A stretch of DNA of 64,000 nucleotides from Sulfuritalea sp. (GCA_016708585.1 JADJFK010000006.1:305007-369006); one strand, 5' to 3'; shown: positions 1 through 11,024, counted from the stretch's first letter. Notes: generated by a model not told the origin, from the sequence alone. Translations and numbers: made by a program.

Positions 1-585
1 CATCACCACCTGGAAAAACAACGGCGTGACCAAGGCGAAGAGTTGCAGGACGAAGGAGACCAGCAGCACTTCGCCGAGCAGTTTGCGGTATTTGACTACC
101 GCGGGGATGAACCAGCTGAAGTCGAACTTCGCCAGATCGCCGGCGAGCGAGGCGCGCGAGGTAAGCAGGATCAGCTCGCCGCTCCAGCGCGTTTCGAAGT
201 CGGCAAATGACAACACCTGGGGGCGTTCGACGCGCGGGTCCTGGATCAGGACTTTCTGCTCGTCGACGCGGGCGAGGATGACGAAGCTGCCGTCCTTCTC
301 GATGGCCAGCGCCGGCAGCGGGGTTTGCGAAAGGCGGGCGGCATCGGTGGCCACCTTTTTCGCCTTGAGTCCGAGCTGCTTCGCCGCGAGCAGGATCTGC
401 GGCACGCCGAAGCGTTGGCCCGGCTCGCGAAAGTCGTGGGCGAGCTGGTCGGCGTCGGCGGCGATGTTGTGGAAGCGCGCCAGCATGACGAGGCCGACAA
501 GTCCGCTGTCCGGCTCGGGCGCAGATCCGGGCGGGTAACCTGCGCCCGCGGGCTCCGTCACGAGGGTCAGCGTGGCGTCAGTCAT
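1..585 (-). CDS. Type I secretion permease/ATPase (HlyB/LapB family), N-terminal part
   Basis: The reading frame opens at an ATG at 585 and stays open to the left edge, giving 195 residues of a longer protein. It follows the N-terminus of HlyB-type exporters closely: a C39-peptidase-like domain (about residues 25-150), then KFDFSWFIPAVVKYRK and the first membrane helix ending FALVTPLFFQVVM. At the position of the C39 catalytic cysteine the sequence reads GLVGLVMLARFHN, with no cysteine, so this is the degenerate C39-like domain of RTX exporters, which binds rather than cleaves substrate. The nucleotide-binding domain lies outside the window. The substrate is probably an RTX adhesin or toxin, which is inference. 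Confidence 0.9.
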   Translation of the reverse strand, partial: MTDATLTLVTEPAGAGYPPGSAPEPDSGLVGLVMLARFHNIAADADQLAHDFREPGQRFGVPQILLAAKQLGLKAKKVATDAARLSQTPLPALAIEKDGSFVILARVDEQKVLIQDPRVERPQVLSFADFETRWSGELILLTSRASLAGDLAKFDFSWFIPAVVKYRKLLGEVLLVSFVLQLFALVTPLFFQVVM

Positions 586-953
586 GGGCTCGGCCCGGGG
601 CGAGCTTGCGCGGCAGGCAGCGCGGGTTGCGGCAAATCTCCATCGGCAGTCCTCCATCACAAGCGCACGGCGAACATGAATCGCGCGTCGATTTGTCGGT
701 GGGTCAAACGCCTGCTGGAGATTTGAAGCCGCATCGGCGGACACCTTCCGGCACCGCGATGCATATGTTTTTGTTATGGCAACATAAGCATATCAGATTT
801 CCTGGATTCGATACAAGCGGCTACGTCAATTTGTACCGCAATATCAAAACCGGAAGCCATGCGCCCACCCGGAGGCGGTCCTGATATGGGATGGCCGTCA
901 CCCCTTCTGGGCCCCGGAACCGATCCGGGATCGAGCCCGGAATGACGAAAGCC
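586..953. other. Intergenic region upstream of the secretion gene
   Basis: No gene was recognised. It holds an AT-rich palindromic stretch around 761-796, with TGTTATGGCAACA at 772-784 flanked by CATATG and GCATAT. This may be an operator or promoter for the leftward exporter gene, but no regulator can be assigned. A palindromic repeat lies at 896-947. Confidence 0.4.
896..947. repeat. Palindromic intergenic repeat (CGTCA...TGACG type)
   Basis: The element starts CGTCA and ends CCCGGAATGACG, with an internal palindrome around GATCCGGGATCGAGCCCGG. Its ends match the related element at 24189-24257. It looks like a REP-type dispersed palindrome and sits just downstream of the leftward gene ending at 954. 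Confidence 0.5.
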
Positions 954-1432
954 CTATTTCACCGCCAGGTCGATCTCGTCGCGGTGGCCGAAGCCCTTGC
1001 TGTTGTCGATGAAATGGAAGTGCTCGGGCACCAGCCTGAACCAGCGCACTTTGGCCAGGGCCTTGACGATGGCGGGCGGGACGTCGGCCACCGCGCCGAC
1101 GACGGGAAACTTCTCGCCATAGAGCCGTTGTGCGTGTTTTTCCTCGTCGCCTTGCAGTTCGATGACGCGGCCTTCGAGCTGGATGCCCTTGATCTGCGAC
1201 CACTCGCGGTAGTCTTCCTGGATGGTCGCGGCGCAGCGCGCGTCCTGCGCCAGGTTGCGGCAATGGCGGGTATTCGGCGCGGACAGGAAGATCAGCGAAG
1301 CGCCGTCGCCGGCGTAGAACACGGCGGAGGCCCAGGGGCCCTGCGGTCCCTGGGTGGCCAGCGTCATGACGTGGTGCCCGGCGAGATAGGCGGCCACCTG
1401 CGGCGGCAACCCGGTCGGCATCTGCGCCGCCA

Positions 1433-1433
<1 letters not shown>
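954..1433 (-). CDS. Pyridoxamine 5'-phosphate oxidase-like FMN-binding protein
   Basis: 159 residues with the split-barrel flavin fold of the PNPOx-like superfamily: an N-terminal helix, HHVMTLATQGPQGPWASAVF as the first strands, then ADVPPAIVKALAKVRWFRLVP near the end. It resembles short YhbP/HugZ-like members rather than true PdxH. Its ATG overlaps the TGA of the upstream sigma-54 regulator (TGATG), so the two are probably cotranscribed and translationally coupled. A role in flavin chemistry of phenol metabolism is possible, but the sequence does not show it. Confidence 0.8.
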
Positions 1434-3179
<1,746 letters not shown>

Positions 3180-3338
3180 GGCCTCACTCTCTCTGTGTCT
3201 ACTCCTCGGCCGGTGATTGTATGGGTATATCCCCGGGTTTTTGTTGATTGAAAACAAACTATCGGGTTTTCATCAGTCGCCGGCCGGATTTCCGGCAAGT
3301 CATGGAAAAGTTAAATCTCAAGCATGGTGGCGGCAAAT

Positions 3339-3354
3339 TTGACCAATTGAGCAG
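3339..3354 (+). promoter_or_regulatory. Candidate enhancer site for the DmpR/XylR-type activator
   Basis: TTGACCAATTGAGCAG matches the XylR/DmpR upstream activating sequence TTGATCAATTGATCAA at 13 of 16 positions and keeps the central palindrome. It lies about 53 bases upstream of the -24 element, closer than usual for this family, so a second site further upstream is plausible. Confidence 0.6.
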
Positions 3355-3406
3355 CAGTCGACCCCGCCTGCCTGCCCACCGACGCTTCCGTCAATGTCAA
3401 TTTTTT

Positions 3407-3421
3407 TGGCATTTTTGTTGC
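3407..3421 (+). promoter_or_regulatory. Sigma-54 (-24/-12) promoter of the phenol operon
   Basis: TGGCAT, five bases (TTTTG), then TTGC: exact spacing and nearly exact match to the consensus TGGCAC-N5-TTGC. The expected transcript start is near 3433. A sigma-54 activator is encoded directly upstream and the site faces ppsA. Confidence 0.8.
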
Positions 3422-3608
3422 GCCCGCGAATCTTTTGCGCTCCTTTGTTTGCAAGGCTCACAACCAATCCGGGCTTCTTCGATTGGCTTTGTATATTGCA
3501 TCGCACCAAGCATGGGTGGACCAAGCCTTGCGTTAGCGTCAAGACTCCGGACGACTACCCGGACCCGACCGACCCGATATCCACAAAAGCTATAAAAGGA
3601 GACATTCC

Positions 3609-5444
3609 GTGAAGTTTCCAGTGCCACACGACGTAAGCACCAAGACCATTCCCGGGACCGAGGGCTGGGAGAGGATGTATCCGTACCAGTACCAGTTCGT
3701 CACCGACGATCCGGCGCGCAACCAGTACGAAAAGGAAACCTTCTGGTTCTATGACGGATTGCACTATCCGGAGCCGCTCTATCCCTTCGACACGATCTGG
3801 GACGAAGCCTGGTACCTCGCCCTGTCGCAGTTCAACAACCGCATCTTCCAGGTGCCGCCGGTGCGCGGCGTGGACCACCGCATGATCAACGGCTACGTCT
3901 ACATCTCGCCGGTACCGGTCAAGGACGGCGCCGAGATCGGCAGCCGCGTGCCGAACTTCATGGAGCGCGCCGGCTACTACTACAAGAACTGGGATGCGCT
4001 GGAGGCCAAGTGGAAGGTCAAGATGGAGGCGACCATCAAGGAATTGGAAGACCTGAAGATTTCGCCCCTGCCCGATCTCGAGGACATCTCGGTGGTCACC
4101 GACGCCCTCGGCGAGTCGAAGGGCTACCACCTGATCAAAAACTACGACGACCTGATCAACCTCGGCATCAAGTGCTGGCAGTACCACTTCGAGTTCCTCA
4201 ACCTCGGCTATGCGGCCTATGTCTTCTTCATGGACTTCACGCAGAAGCTGTTCCCCAGCATCCCGCTGCAGCGCATCACGCAGATGATCTCGGGCATCGA
4301 CGTGATCATGTACAAGCCGGATGACGAGTTGAAGGAACTGGCGAAAAAGGCCATTGCCCTCGGCGTCGCCCAGGCCGTGGCGGGCAACCGCGACTGGGTC
4401 GCCGTCAAGCTCGCCGTGGAAAAGCTGCCCGGGGGCGCGGAATGGCTGGCCGCCTTCGAAAAGGCCCGCTACCCGTGGTTCAACGTTTCCACCGGCACCG
4501 GCTGGTTCCACACCGACCGCAGCTGGAACGATACCCTGGACATCCCGCTCTCCGGCATCCAGACCTATATCGCCAAGCTCGACGCCGGCGTCAACATCGA
4601 CCGCCCGACGGAACAGGTGCGGGCCGAGCGCGACCGCATCACCGCCGAGTACCGCGAGCTGATCACCAACGAAGCCGACCTGAAACAGTTCGACGAGCTG
4701 CTCGGCTGCGCCAAGACGGTGTTCCCCTATGTCGAAAACCACCTGTTCTACGTCGAGCACTGGTTCCATTCGGTGTTCTGGAACAAGATGCGCGAAGTCG
4801 CGGCGATCCTCAAGGAGCACGGCCTGATCAAGGAGATCGAGGACATCTGGCTGCTGCGCCGCGACGAGATCAAGCAGGCCCTGTGGGACGTCGTCACCGC
4901 CTGGGCCACCGGCGTCACGCCGCGCGGCAGCTTCTCCTGGCCGCCGGAAATCGAATGGCGCAAGGGTGTCATGGAGAAGTTCCGCCAGTGGAGCCCGCCG
5001 CCGGCCATCGGCATCGCGCCGGAAGTGATCCAGGAGCCCTTCACCATCGTGCTCTGGGGCGTTACCAACAGTTCCCTGGCCGACTGGTCCGAGGTTCAGG
5101 ACATCGGCGATCCCGACAGCATCACCCAGCTCAAGGGCTTTGCCGGCAGCCCCGGCATCGTCGAGGGCAAGGCGCGCGTCTGCCGCAGCGCGATGGACAT
5201 CCGCGACCTGCAGGAAGGCGAGATCCTGGTCGCGCCGACCACTTCGCCGTCATGGGCGCCGGCCTTCGCCAAGATCAAGGCGGCGGTCACCGATGTCGGC
5301 GGCGTCATGAGCCACGCCGCCATCGTCTGCCGCGAGTACGGCCTGCCGGCCATCGTCGGCACCGGGCACGCCACCAAGGTCATCAAGACGGGGATGATGA
5401 TCAGGGTCGACGGCTCTTCCGGCGTGATAACCATCACCCGCTAG
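3609..5444 (+). CDS. ppsA: Phenylphosphate synthase subunit A (phosphohistidine subunit)
   Basis: 611 residues, about 70 kDa, the known size of PpsA. The enzyme activates phenol: phenol + ATP + H2O gives phenylphosphate + AMP + phosphate. The C-terminal quarter is the PEP-synthase-like swivelling domain, with the phosphorylated histidine at residue 569 in GGVMSHAAIVCREYG. The long N-terminal part is the phenol-specific region. A GTG start is used, 7 bases after AAGGAG. First gene of the operon downstream of the sigma-54 promoter, 16 bases before ppsB. Confidence 0.93.
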   Translation: MKFPVPHDVSTKTIPGTEGWERMYPYQYQFVTDDPARNQYEKETFWFYDGLHYPEPLYPFDTIWDEAWYLALSQFNNRIFQVPPVRGVDHRMINGYVYISPVPVKDGAEIGSRVPNFMERAGYYYKNWDALEAKWKVKMEATIKELEDLKISPLPDLEDISVVTDALGESKGYHLIKNYDDLINLGIKCWQYHFEFLNLGYAAYVFFMDFTQKLFPSIPLQRITQMISGIDVIMYKPDDELKELAKKAIALGVAQAVAGNRDWVAVKLAVEKLPGGAEWLAAFEKARYPWFNVSTGTGWFHTDRSWNDTLDIPLSGIQTYIAKLDAGVNIDRPTEQVRAERDRITAEYRELITNEADLKQFDELLGCAKTVFPYVENHLFYVEHWFHSVFWNKMREVAAILKEHGLIKEIEDIWLLRRDEIKQALWDVVTAWATGVTPRGSFSWPPEIEWRKGVMEKFRQWSPPPAIGIAPEVIQEPFTIVLWGVTNSSLADWSEVQDIGDPDSITQLKGFAGSPGIVEGKARVCRSAMDIRDLQEGEILVAPTTSPSWAPAFAKIKAAVTDVGGVMSHAAIVCREYGLPAIVGTGHATKVIKTGMMIRVDGSSGVITITR

Positions 5445-5460
5445 GGTCGAGGGAAATCGG

Positions 5461-6591
5461 ATGATGAGCAACGCTTTGGCAACTGCAGAAACTGGCACGG
5501 AGGCGGCGATGGATGGCACGACACCCATGGTGTGCTGGTTCCAGGAGTGCAACAAGGACTCCGTGGATCTGGTGGGGGGCAAGTGCTCCTCGCTCGGCGA
5601 ACTGATCAACGCGGGCGTGCGGGTACCGCCGGGCTTCGCCCTGACCACCCACGGTTTCCGCCAGTTCATGCGCGACGCGGGCATCCAGGCGGCGGTGGGC
5701 GAGCTGCTGACCGGTCTCGACCATGAAGACATGGACAAGCTGGAAGAAGCCTCCCGCGTGATCCGCGAGATGATCGAATCCTGTCCCATTTCCATCGAAC
5801 TGGAAGACCTGATTGCCGAGTCCTATCGCAAGCTGTCGGTCGTCTGCTGCGTTCCGGCGGTACCGGTCGCGGTGCGTTCCAGCGCCACGGCCGAAGACCT
5901 GCCCGGCGCCAGCTTTGCCGGCCAGCAGGACACCTACCTGTGGATCCGCGGCATCGACGACGTCATGCACCACGTGCGGCGCTGCATTTCCAGCCTGTAC
6001 ACCGGCCGGGCGATCGCCTATCGGATAAAGATGGGCTTCCCGCACGAACAGGTGGCGATCAGCGTCGGCATCCAGAAAATGGCCAACTCCTTCTCTGCCG
6101 GCGTGATGTTCACCGTCCATCCGACCAATGGCGACCGCTCGGTGATCGTCATCGATTCGAATTTCGGCTTCGGCGAATCGGTGGTTTCCGGCGAAGTCAC
6201 GCCCGACCATTTCGTGGTGAACAAGGTCGCCCTCGACATCATGGAGCGCACGATTTCCACCAAGGAGATCGCCTACACCGTCGACCTGAAGACGCAAAAA
6301 TCCATCGCCGCCGAAGTGCCCTTCGAGCGCCAGAACGTGCAGTCGATCATCGACGACGAAGTCACCGAACTGGCCTGGATGGGCAAGAAGATCGAAAAGC
6401 ACTACGGCCGCCCGATGGACATCGAATGGGCCATCGACAAGGACCTTCCCGCCGGCGGCAACATTTTCATCCTGCAGGCGCGGCCGGAAACCATCTGGAG
6501 CAACAGGCAGCAGGCCCCGGTGTCGACCGGCAGCGTATCCGCCATGGATTACATCGTCGCCAACCTGATCGCCGGCAAGAAGCTGAGCTAG
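5461..6591 (+). CDS. ppsB: Phenylphosphate synthase subunit B (ATP-grasp subunit)
   Basis: 376 residues, about 41 kDa, corresponding to the N-terminal nucleotide-binding part of PEP synthase. It passes the beta-phosphate of ATP to the histidine of PpsA. Visible family features are LVGGKCSSLGEL, AVRSSATAEDLPGASFAGQQ, and the C-terminal DIEWAIDKD...ILQARPETIW. PEP synthase is one chain; here the two halves are separate genes in reversed order, as in Thauera aromatica. Two ATG codons stand in tandem at 5461 and 5464. Confidence 0.93.
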   Translation: MMSNALATAETGTEAAMDGTTPMVCWFQECNKDSVDLVGGKCSSLGELINAGVRVPPGFALTTHGFRQFMRDAGIQAAVGELLTGLDHEDMDKLEEASRVIREMIESCPISIELEDLIAESYRKLSVVCCVPAVPVAVRSSATAEDLPGASFAGQQDTYLWIRGIDDVMHHVRRCISSLYTGRAIAYRIKMGFPHEQVAISVGIQKMANSFSAGVMFTVHPTNGDRSVIVIDSNFGFGESVVSGEVTPDHFVVNKVALDIMERTISTKEIAYTVDLKTQKSIAAEVPFERQNVQSIIDDEVTELAWMGKKIEKHYGRPMDIEWAIDKDLPAGGNIFILQARPETIWSNRQQAPVSTGSVSAMDYIVANLIAGKKLS

Positions 6592-6604
6592 GAGGAGCAG
6601 CGCA

Positions 6605-7273
6605 ATGATCGTACGCAACTGGATGCAGTCCAACCCCGTCGTGATCGGCAGCGACACCCTGCTCTCGGAAGCCAAGCGGCTGCTGACCGAGAACAACCTG
6701 CACGGCCTGCCGGTGGTGGATGACGGCCGCCTGCGCGGCCTCATCACCCGCGCCAACTGCCTGCGCGCAGCCAGTTGCGTGCTGCGCACGCAGAACAACG
6801 ACGAGTTCAACTTCTATTCCACGCGCATCAAGGTCAAGGACATGATGGTGCGCAACCCGGCGACCGTGGACGCCAACGACACCATGGAGCACGCCCTGCG
6901 GCGCGGCCAGGAACTCGGCATCGGGCAGTTCCCGGTGATGGAGCAGGGCCAGGTGGTCGGCATGATCTCGGCCAACGAGATCTTCTCGCTGGCCGCCCAC
7001 TTTCTCGGCGCCTGGGAAAAGCGCAGCGGGGTAACCCTGGCGCCGCTGGACCTCAAGCCGGGAATGATCGGAAAGATCACCGACATCGTCGAAGCCGCGG
7101 GAGCGGAAGTGCAGGCCATTTATCCGATCGGCAAGCCGGAGAACGTCAACCCGCAGGAACATCACCGCAAGAAAGTCATCATCCGCTTTCATTCCGAAAA
7201 CACCCGGATCGTGGTCAAGGCGCTCGAGGACGCGGGCTTTCCGGTCATCGAGTCGGTCCAGGCGGTGCATTAA
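6605..7273 (+). CDS. ppsC: Phenylphosphate synthase subunit C (CBS-domain stimulatory subunit)
   Basis: 222 residues, about 24 kDa. Two CBS domains lie at roughly residues 1-60 (IVRNWMQSNPVVIGSDTLLS) and 75-135 (KVKDMMVRNPATVDANDTME), followed by an ACT-like C-terminal part. In Thauera the third subunit is not catalytic but strongly stimulates phosphorylation; CBS pairs usually bind adenine nucleotides, so sensing of ATP/AMP is a reasonable inference. Strong ribosome site AGGAGGAG, 13 bases after ppsB. Confidence 0.92.
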   Translation: MIVRNWMQSNPVVIGSDTLLSEAKRLLTENNLHGLPVVDDGRLRGLITRANCLRAASCVLRTQNNDEFNFYSTRIKVKDMMVRNPATVDANDTMEHALRRGQELGIGQFPVMEQGQVVGMISANEIFSLAAHFLGAWEKRSGVTLAPLDLKPGMIGKITDIVEAAGAEVQAIYPIGKPENVNPQEHHRKKVIIRFHSENTRIVVKALEDAGFPVIESVQAVH

Positions 7274-7319
7274 CCAGTAACCCGTTCCACCATTTTCTTC
7301 AATCCAAGGAGCATCCCGA

Positions 7320-8738
7320 ATGGACCTCAGGTATTTCATCAACCAGTGCGAAGCCGCCGACGAACTCAAGCGCGTCACGGCGGAAGTCGACTGGAACCTG
7401 GAAATTTCCCACGTTTCGAAGCTGACCGAAGAGAAAAAGGGCCCGGCCCTGCTGTTCGAGAACATCAAGGGCTATTCCTCGCCCGTGTTCACCGGCGCCT
7501 TCGCCACCACCAAGCGCCTGGCGATCATGCTCGGCCTGCCGCACAACCTGTCGATGTGCGAATCGGCGCGGGCCTGGATGAAGAAGACCATCACCTCCGA
7601 GGGCCTGATCAAGGCCAGGGAAGTCAAGGACGGTCCGGTGCTGGAGAACATCATCAGCGGCGACAAGGTCGACCTCAACATGTTCCCGGTGCCCAAGTTC
7701 TTCCCGCTCGACGGCGGCCGCTACATCGGCACCATGGTGTTCCTGGTGCTGCGCGACCCGGAAACCGGCGAAACCAACCTGGGCACCTACCGCATGCAGA
7801 TGCTCGACGACAAGACCTGCGGCGTGCAGATCCTGCCGGGCAAGCGCGGCGAGCGCATCATGAAGAAGTACGCCAAGCTGGGCAAGAAGATGCCGGCCGC
7901 CGCCGTGATCGGCTGCGATCCGCTGATCTTCATGGCCGGCACGCTGATGCACAAGGGCGCCAACGACTTCGACATCACCGGCACGGTGCGCGGCCAGCCC
8001 GCCGAGTTCCTCATGGCACCGCTGACCGGCCTGCCGGTGCCGGCCGGCGCCGAGATCGTGCTCGAAGGCGAGATCGACCCGAACAATTTCCGCCCCGAAG
8101 GTCCCTTCGCCGAATACACCGGCTACTACACCGACGAGCTGCACAAGGTGATCAACAAGCCGGCGCTGGAAGTCAAGCAGATCCTCCACCGCAACAAGCC
8201 GGTGCTGTGGGCCACCGGCCAGGGCCGTCCGGTCACCGACGTGCACATGCTGCTGGCCTTTACGCGCACCGCCACGCTGTGGACCGAACTGGAGCAGATG
8301 AAGATTCCCGGCATCAGCTCGGTTTGCGTCATGCCCGAATCGGCGGGCCGCTTCTGGGCCGTGGTCTCGGTCAAGCAGATGTACCCGGGCCACTCGAACC
8401 AGGTGGCGAACGCCGTGATCGGCAGCAACACCGGCTCCTACGGCATCAAGGGCATCATCACGGTCGACGAGGACATCATGGCCGACGACCTGCAGCGCGT
8501 GATGTGGGCGCTGTCCTGCCGCTACGATCCGGCCCGCGGCACCGACATCCAGAAGCGCGGCCGCTCGACGCCGCTCGACCCGGCGCTCGATCCTGATTCG
8601 AACAAGCTCACCACCTCGCGCATCATCATGGACGCCTGCATTCCCTATGAATGGAAGCAGAAGCCGGTCGAGGCGCGCATGGACGAGGAAATGCTGGCCA
8701 GGATCAAGGGCCGCTGGGCCGAATACGGCATCGACTGA
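7320..8738 (+). CDS. ppcB: Phenylphosphate carboxylase beta subunit (UbiD family)
   Basis: 472 residues, about 53 kDa. UbiD-type (de)carboxylase carrying the family signature RPEGPFAEYTGYY with the conserved glutamates near the prenyl-FMN site. With the alpha subunit it carboxylates phenylphosphate to 4-hydroxybenzoate. The beta assignment follows the Thauera gene order (pps genes, then the 53-kDa UbiD protein, then the HAD protein) and the size. A good ribosome site, AAGGAG, precedes the ATG. Confusion of alpha and beta labels is the main risk; the family call is certain. Confidence 0.88.
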   Translation: MDLRYFINQCEAADELKRVTAEVDWNLEISHVSKLTEEKKGPALLFENIKGYSSPVFTGAFATTKRLAIMLGLPHNLSMCESARAWMKKTITSEGLIKAREVKDGPVLENIISGDKVDLNMFPVPKFFPLDGGRYIGTMVFLVLRDPETGETNLGTYRMQMLDDKTCGVQILPGKRGERIMKKYAKLGKKMPAAAVIGCDPLIFMAGTLMHKGANDFDITGTVRGQPAEFLMAPLTGLPVPAGAEIVLEGEIDPNNFRPEGPFAEYTGYYTDELHKVINKPALEVKQILHRNKPVLWATGQGRPVTDVHMLLAFTRTATLWTELEQMKIPGISSVCVMPESAGRFWAVVSVKQMYPGHSNQVANAVIGSNTGSYGIKGIITVDEDIMADDLQRVMWALSCRYDPARGTDIQKRGRSTPLDPALDPDSNKLTTSRIIMDACIPYEWKQKPVEARMDEEMLARIKGRWAEYGID

Positions 8739-8752
8739 GGACGACGACATAA

Positions 8753-9261
8753 ATGGAAAGGCAAAAGACATCAAGCTGGTCATCCTCGACGTCGATGGCG
8801 TCATGACCGACGGCCGCATCGTGATCGACGACAACGGCGTGGAATCGCGCAACTTCGACATCAAGGACGGCATGGGCGTCGTGGTCATGATGATGTCCGG
8901 TGTCGAGGTGGCGATCATCACCTCGAAGAAATCCGGCGCCGTGCGCCACCGCGCCGAGGAACTGAAGATCAAGCGCTTCCACGAGGGGATCAAGAAGAAG
9001 ACCGAACCCTACGAGGAAATGCTCAAGGAAATGGGCATCACCGACGCCCAGGTGGCCTATGTCGGCGACGACCTGGTCGACCTGTCGATGATGAAGCGCG
9101 TCGGCCTGCCGATCGCGGTCGGCGACGCGGTCGAGGACGTGAAGAAGCACGCGGCCTATGTCACCAAGGCGCGCGGCGGCTACGGCGCGGTGCGCGAAGT
9201 GGCCGAAATGATCCTCAAGGCCCAGGACAAGTGGGACAAGATCCTGTCCAAGATCGCCTGA
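8753..9261 (+). CDS. ppcD: Phenylphosphate carboxylase delta subunit (HAD phosphatase family), start frameshifted
   Basis: HAD-superfamily protein of the KdsC-like C0 type: the nucleophile motif LVILDVDGVMTDG near the N-terminus and YVGDDLVDLSMM as motif IV. About 168 residues, 18 kDa, matching the known delta subunit, which is needed for phenylphosphate but not for the CO2 exchange reaction. The frame has no start codon of its own. An ATG at 8753 with GAGGA upstream is one base out of frame; one more A in GGAAAGG (8755-8761) would give MEKAKDIKLVILD and the expected length. Either this is a sequence error or the gene lacks a normal start. Confidence 0.85.
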
Positions 9262-9299
9262 TTCGAACGTTGCAACCGTCCAACAAACAGGAGTTTATT

Positions 9300-10757
9300 G
9301 TGTCGAAGATATCAGCACCGAGAAGCAACCGCGAGTTCATCGAGGCCTGCGTCAAGGCCGGCGACGCCGTGCGCATCAAGCAGGAAGTCGATTGGGAAAA
9401 CGAGGCCGGCGCCATCGTGCGCCGCGCCTGCGAACTGGGCGCCGCCGCGCCCTTCATGGAAAAGATCAAGGACTACCCGGGCTTCAGCTATTTCGGCGCG
9501 CCGCTGTCCACCTACCGGCGCATGGCGATTTCGCTGGGCATGGATCCGGCGTCGAGCCTGCCGGAGATCGGCAAGGAATACCTGAAACGTACCAACAGCG
9601 AGCCGATCGCGCCGGTGGTGATCGATCGCAAGGACGCGCCCTGCAAGGAAAACATCCTGCTGGGCGCCGACGTCGACCTGTGCAAGCTGCCGGTGCCGCT
9701 GGTGCATGACGGCGACGGCGGCCGCTACGTCGGCACCTGGCACGCGGTGGTGACCAAGCACCCGGTGCGCGGCGACGTGAACTGGGGCATGTACCGGCAG
9801 ATGATGTTCGATTCGCGCACCATGTCGGGCGCGGTCTTCCCCTTCTCCGACCTCGGCAAGCAGCTCTCCGAGTACTACCTGCCGCGCGGCATCTCCTGCC
9901 CCTTCGCCACCGCCATCGGCCTCTCGCCGCTGGCCGCGATGGCCGCCTGCGCGCCCTCGCCGATCCCCGAACCGGAACTGGTCGGCATGCTTTCCGGCGA
10001 GCCGGCGCGCCTGGTCAAGTGCGAAACCAACGACCTCGAAGTGCCGGCCGATGCCGAGATCATCATCGAAGGCGAAATCTGCCCCGACTACAAGGTCGAG
10101 GAAGGTCCCTTCGGCGAATACACGGGCTACCGCACCAGCCCGCGCGACTTCCGCGTCACCTTCCGCGTCAATTGCATCACCTACCGCAACAACGCGACCA
10201 TGACGATTTCCAACATGGGCGTGCCGCAGGACGAGGGCCAGTTGCTGCGCTCCTTCTCGCTCGGCCTGGAGCTGGAAAAGCTGCTGCGCAGCCAGGGCAT
10301 CCCGGTCACCGGCGTGTACATGCATCCGCGCTCGACGCACCACATGATGATCGTCGGCGTCAAGCCGGCCTACACCGGCATCGCCCAGCAGATCGCGCAA
10401 CTGGCCTTCGGCTCCAAGCTCGGGCCGTGGTTCCACATGGTCATGGTGGTGGACGACCAGACCGACATCTACAACTGGGACGAGGTCTATCACGCCTTCT
10501 GCACCCGCTGCCATCCCGAGAACGGCATCCACATCTACCGCAACACCACGGGCACCCCGCTCTATCCCTTCGCCACGCCGCACGAGCGCAAGTATTCGAT
10601 CGGCTCCAAGGTGCTGTTCGACTGCCTGTGGCCGGTGGATTGGGACAAGACCAACGACGTGCCGACCCTGGTCAGCTTCAAGAATGTGTACCCGAAGGAC
10701 ATCCAGGAACGGGTGCTGTCCAACTGGACGGCCTACGGCTATCCGGCGGTCAAATAA
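9300..10757 (+). CDS. ppcA: Phenylphosphate carboxylase alpha subunit (UbiD family)
   Basis: 485 residues, about 54 kDa, matching the alpha subunit. UbiD family with EEGPFGEYTGYR and the region MTISNMGVPQDEGQLL. Start chosen at GTG 9300 because AGGAG (9289-9293) is correctly spaced for it; the longer in-frame extension to 9231 overlaps ppcD and has no ribosome site. Together with PpcB and PpcC it forms the core that exchanges CO2 with the carboxyl group of 4-hydroxybenzoate. The cofactor is presumably prenylated FMN made by the UbiX encoded downstream. Confidence 0.88.
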   Translation: MSKISAPRSNREFIEACVKAGDAVRIKQEVDWENEAGAIVRRACELGAAAPFMEKIKDYPGFSYFGAPLSTYRRMAISLGMDPASSLPEIGKEYLKRTNSEPIAPVVIDRKDAPCKENILLGADVDLCKLPVPLVHDGDGGRYVGTWHAVVTKHPVRGDVNWGMYRQMMFDSRTMSGAVFPFSDLGKQLSEYYLPRGISCPFATAIGLSPLAAMAACAPSPIPEPELVGMLSGEPARLVKCETNDLEVPADAEIIIEGEICPDYKVEEGPFGEYTGYRTSPRDFRVTFRVNCITYRNNATMTISNMGVPQDEGQLLRSFSLGLELEKLLRSQGIPVTGVYMHPRSTHHMMIVGVKPAYTGIAQQIAQLAFGSKLGPWFHMVMVVDDQTDIYNWDEVYHAFCTRCHPENGIHIYRNTTGTPLYPFATPHERKYSIGSKVLFDCLWPVDWDKTNDVPTLVSFKNVYPKDIQERVLSNWTAYGYPAVK

Positions 10758-10769
10758 GGAGACGATGCA

Positions 10770-11024
10770 ATGAACCAATGGGAAGTTTTCGTGATGGACA
10801 TGGGCGAGCTGGCCGAGGGCAAGGATATCGAGATCAGCATCCGCACCCTCAACCCCGGCATGCACAAGTACACCTACAAGCACGTGCGCGCACAGGTATC
10901 GAGCACGCTGGACAAGTTTCCGGACCAGCTCCAGGTGCGCATGGGTCGCGGCCAGCTCAGCCCGGCGAAGTTCTCGATCAAGGTGATCGAGGAAATCCGG
11001 CGCCTGCCGCCGCAATACTCATAA
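10770..11024 (+). CDS. ppcC: Phenylphosphate carboxylase gamma subunit (10 kDa)
   Basis: 84 residues, about 9.6 kDa, beginning MNQWEVFVMDMGELAEGKD. No general domain is recognisable, as expected for the small unique subunit of this enzyme, which belongs to the core needed for carboxyl exchange. It follows ppcA by 12 bases with AAGGAG upstream. A perfect hairpin with a T-run lies 15 bases after its stop, so transcripts may thin out here. Confidence 0.87.
   Translation: MNQWEVFVMDMGELAEGKDIEISIRTLNPGMHKYTYKHVRAQVSSTLDKFPDQLQVRMGRGQLSPAKFSIKVIEEIRRLPPQYS

Larger units (their letters stand above)
3180..3608. other. Regulatory region between the activator gene and the phenol operon
   Basis: This 429-base divergent region contains no gene. 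It holds an enhancer-like palindrome (3339-3354), a sigma-54 promoter (3407-3421) and an AT-rich imperfect inverted repeat TTTGTT/AACAAA (3240-3258) that could be a second activator site. Transcription from the sigma-54 promoter would give a leader of about 175 bases before ppsA. Confidence 0.6.

Noticed and set aside
9312..11015. 567-codon open frame antisense to ppcA and ppcC
   Set aside because: Same codon-bias shadow; the forward genes are unmistakable members of known families.
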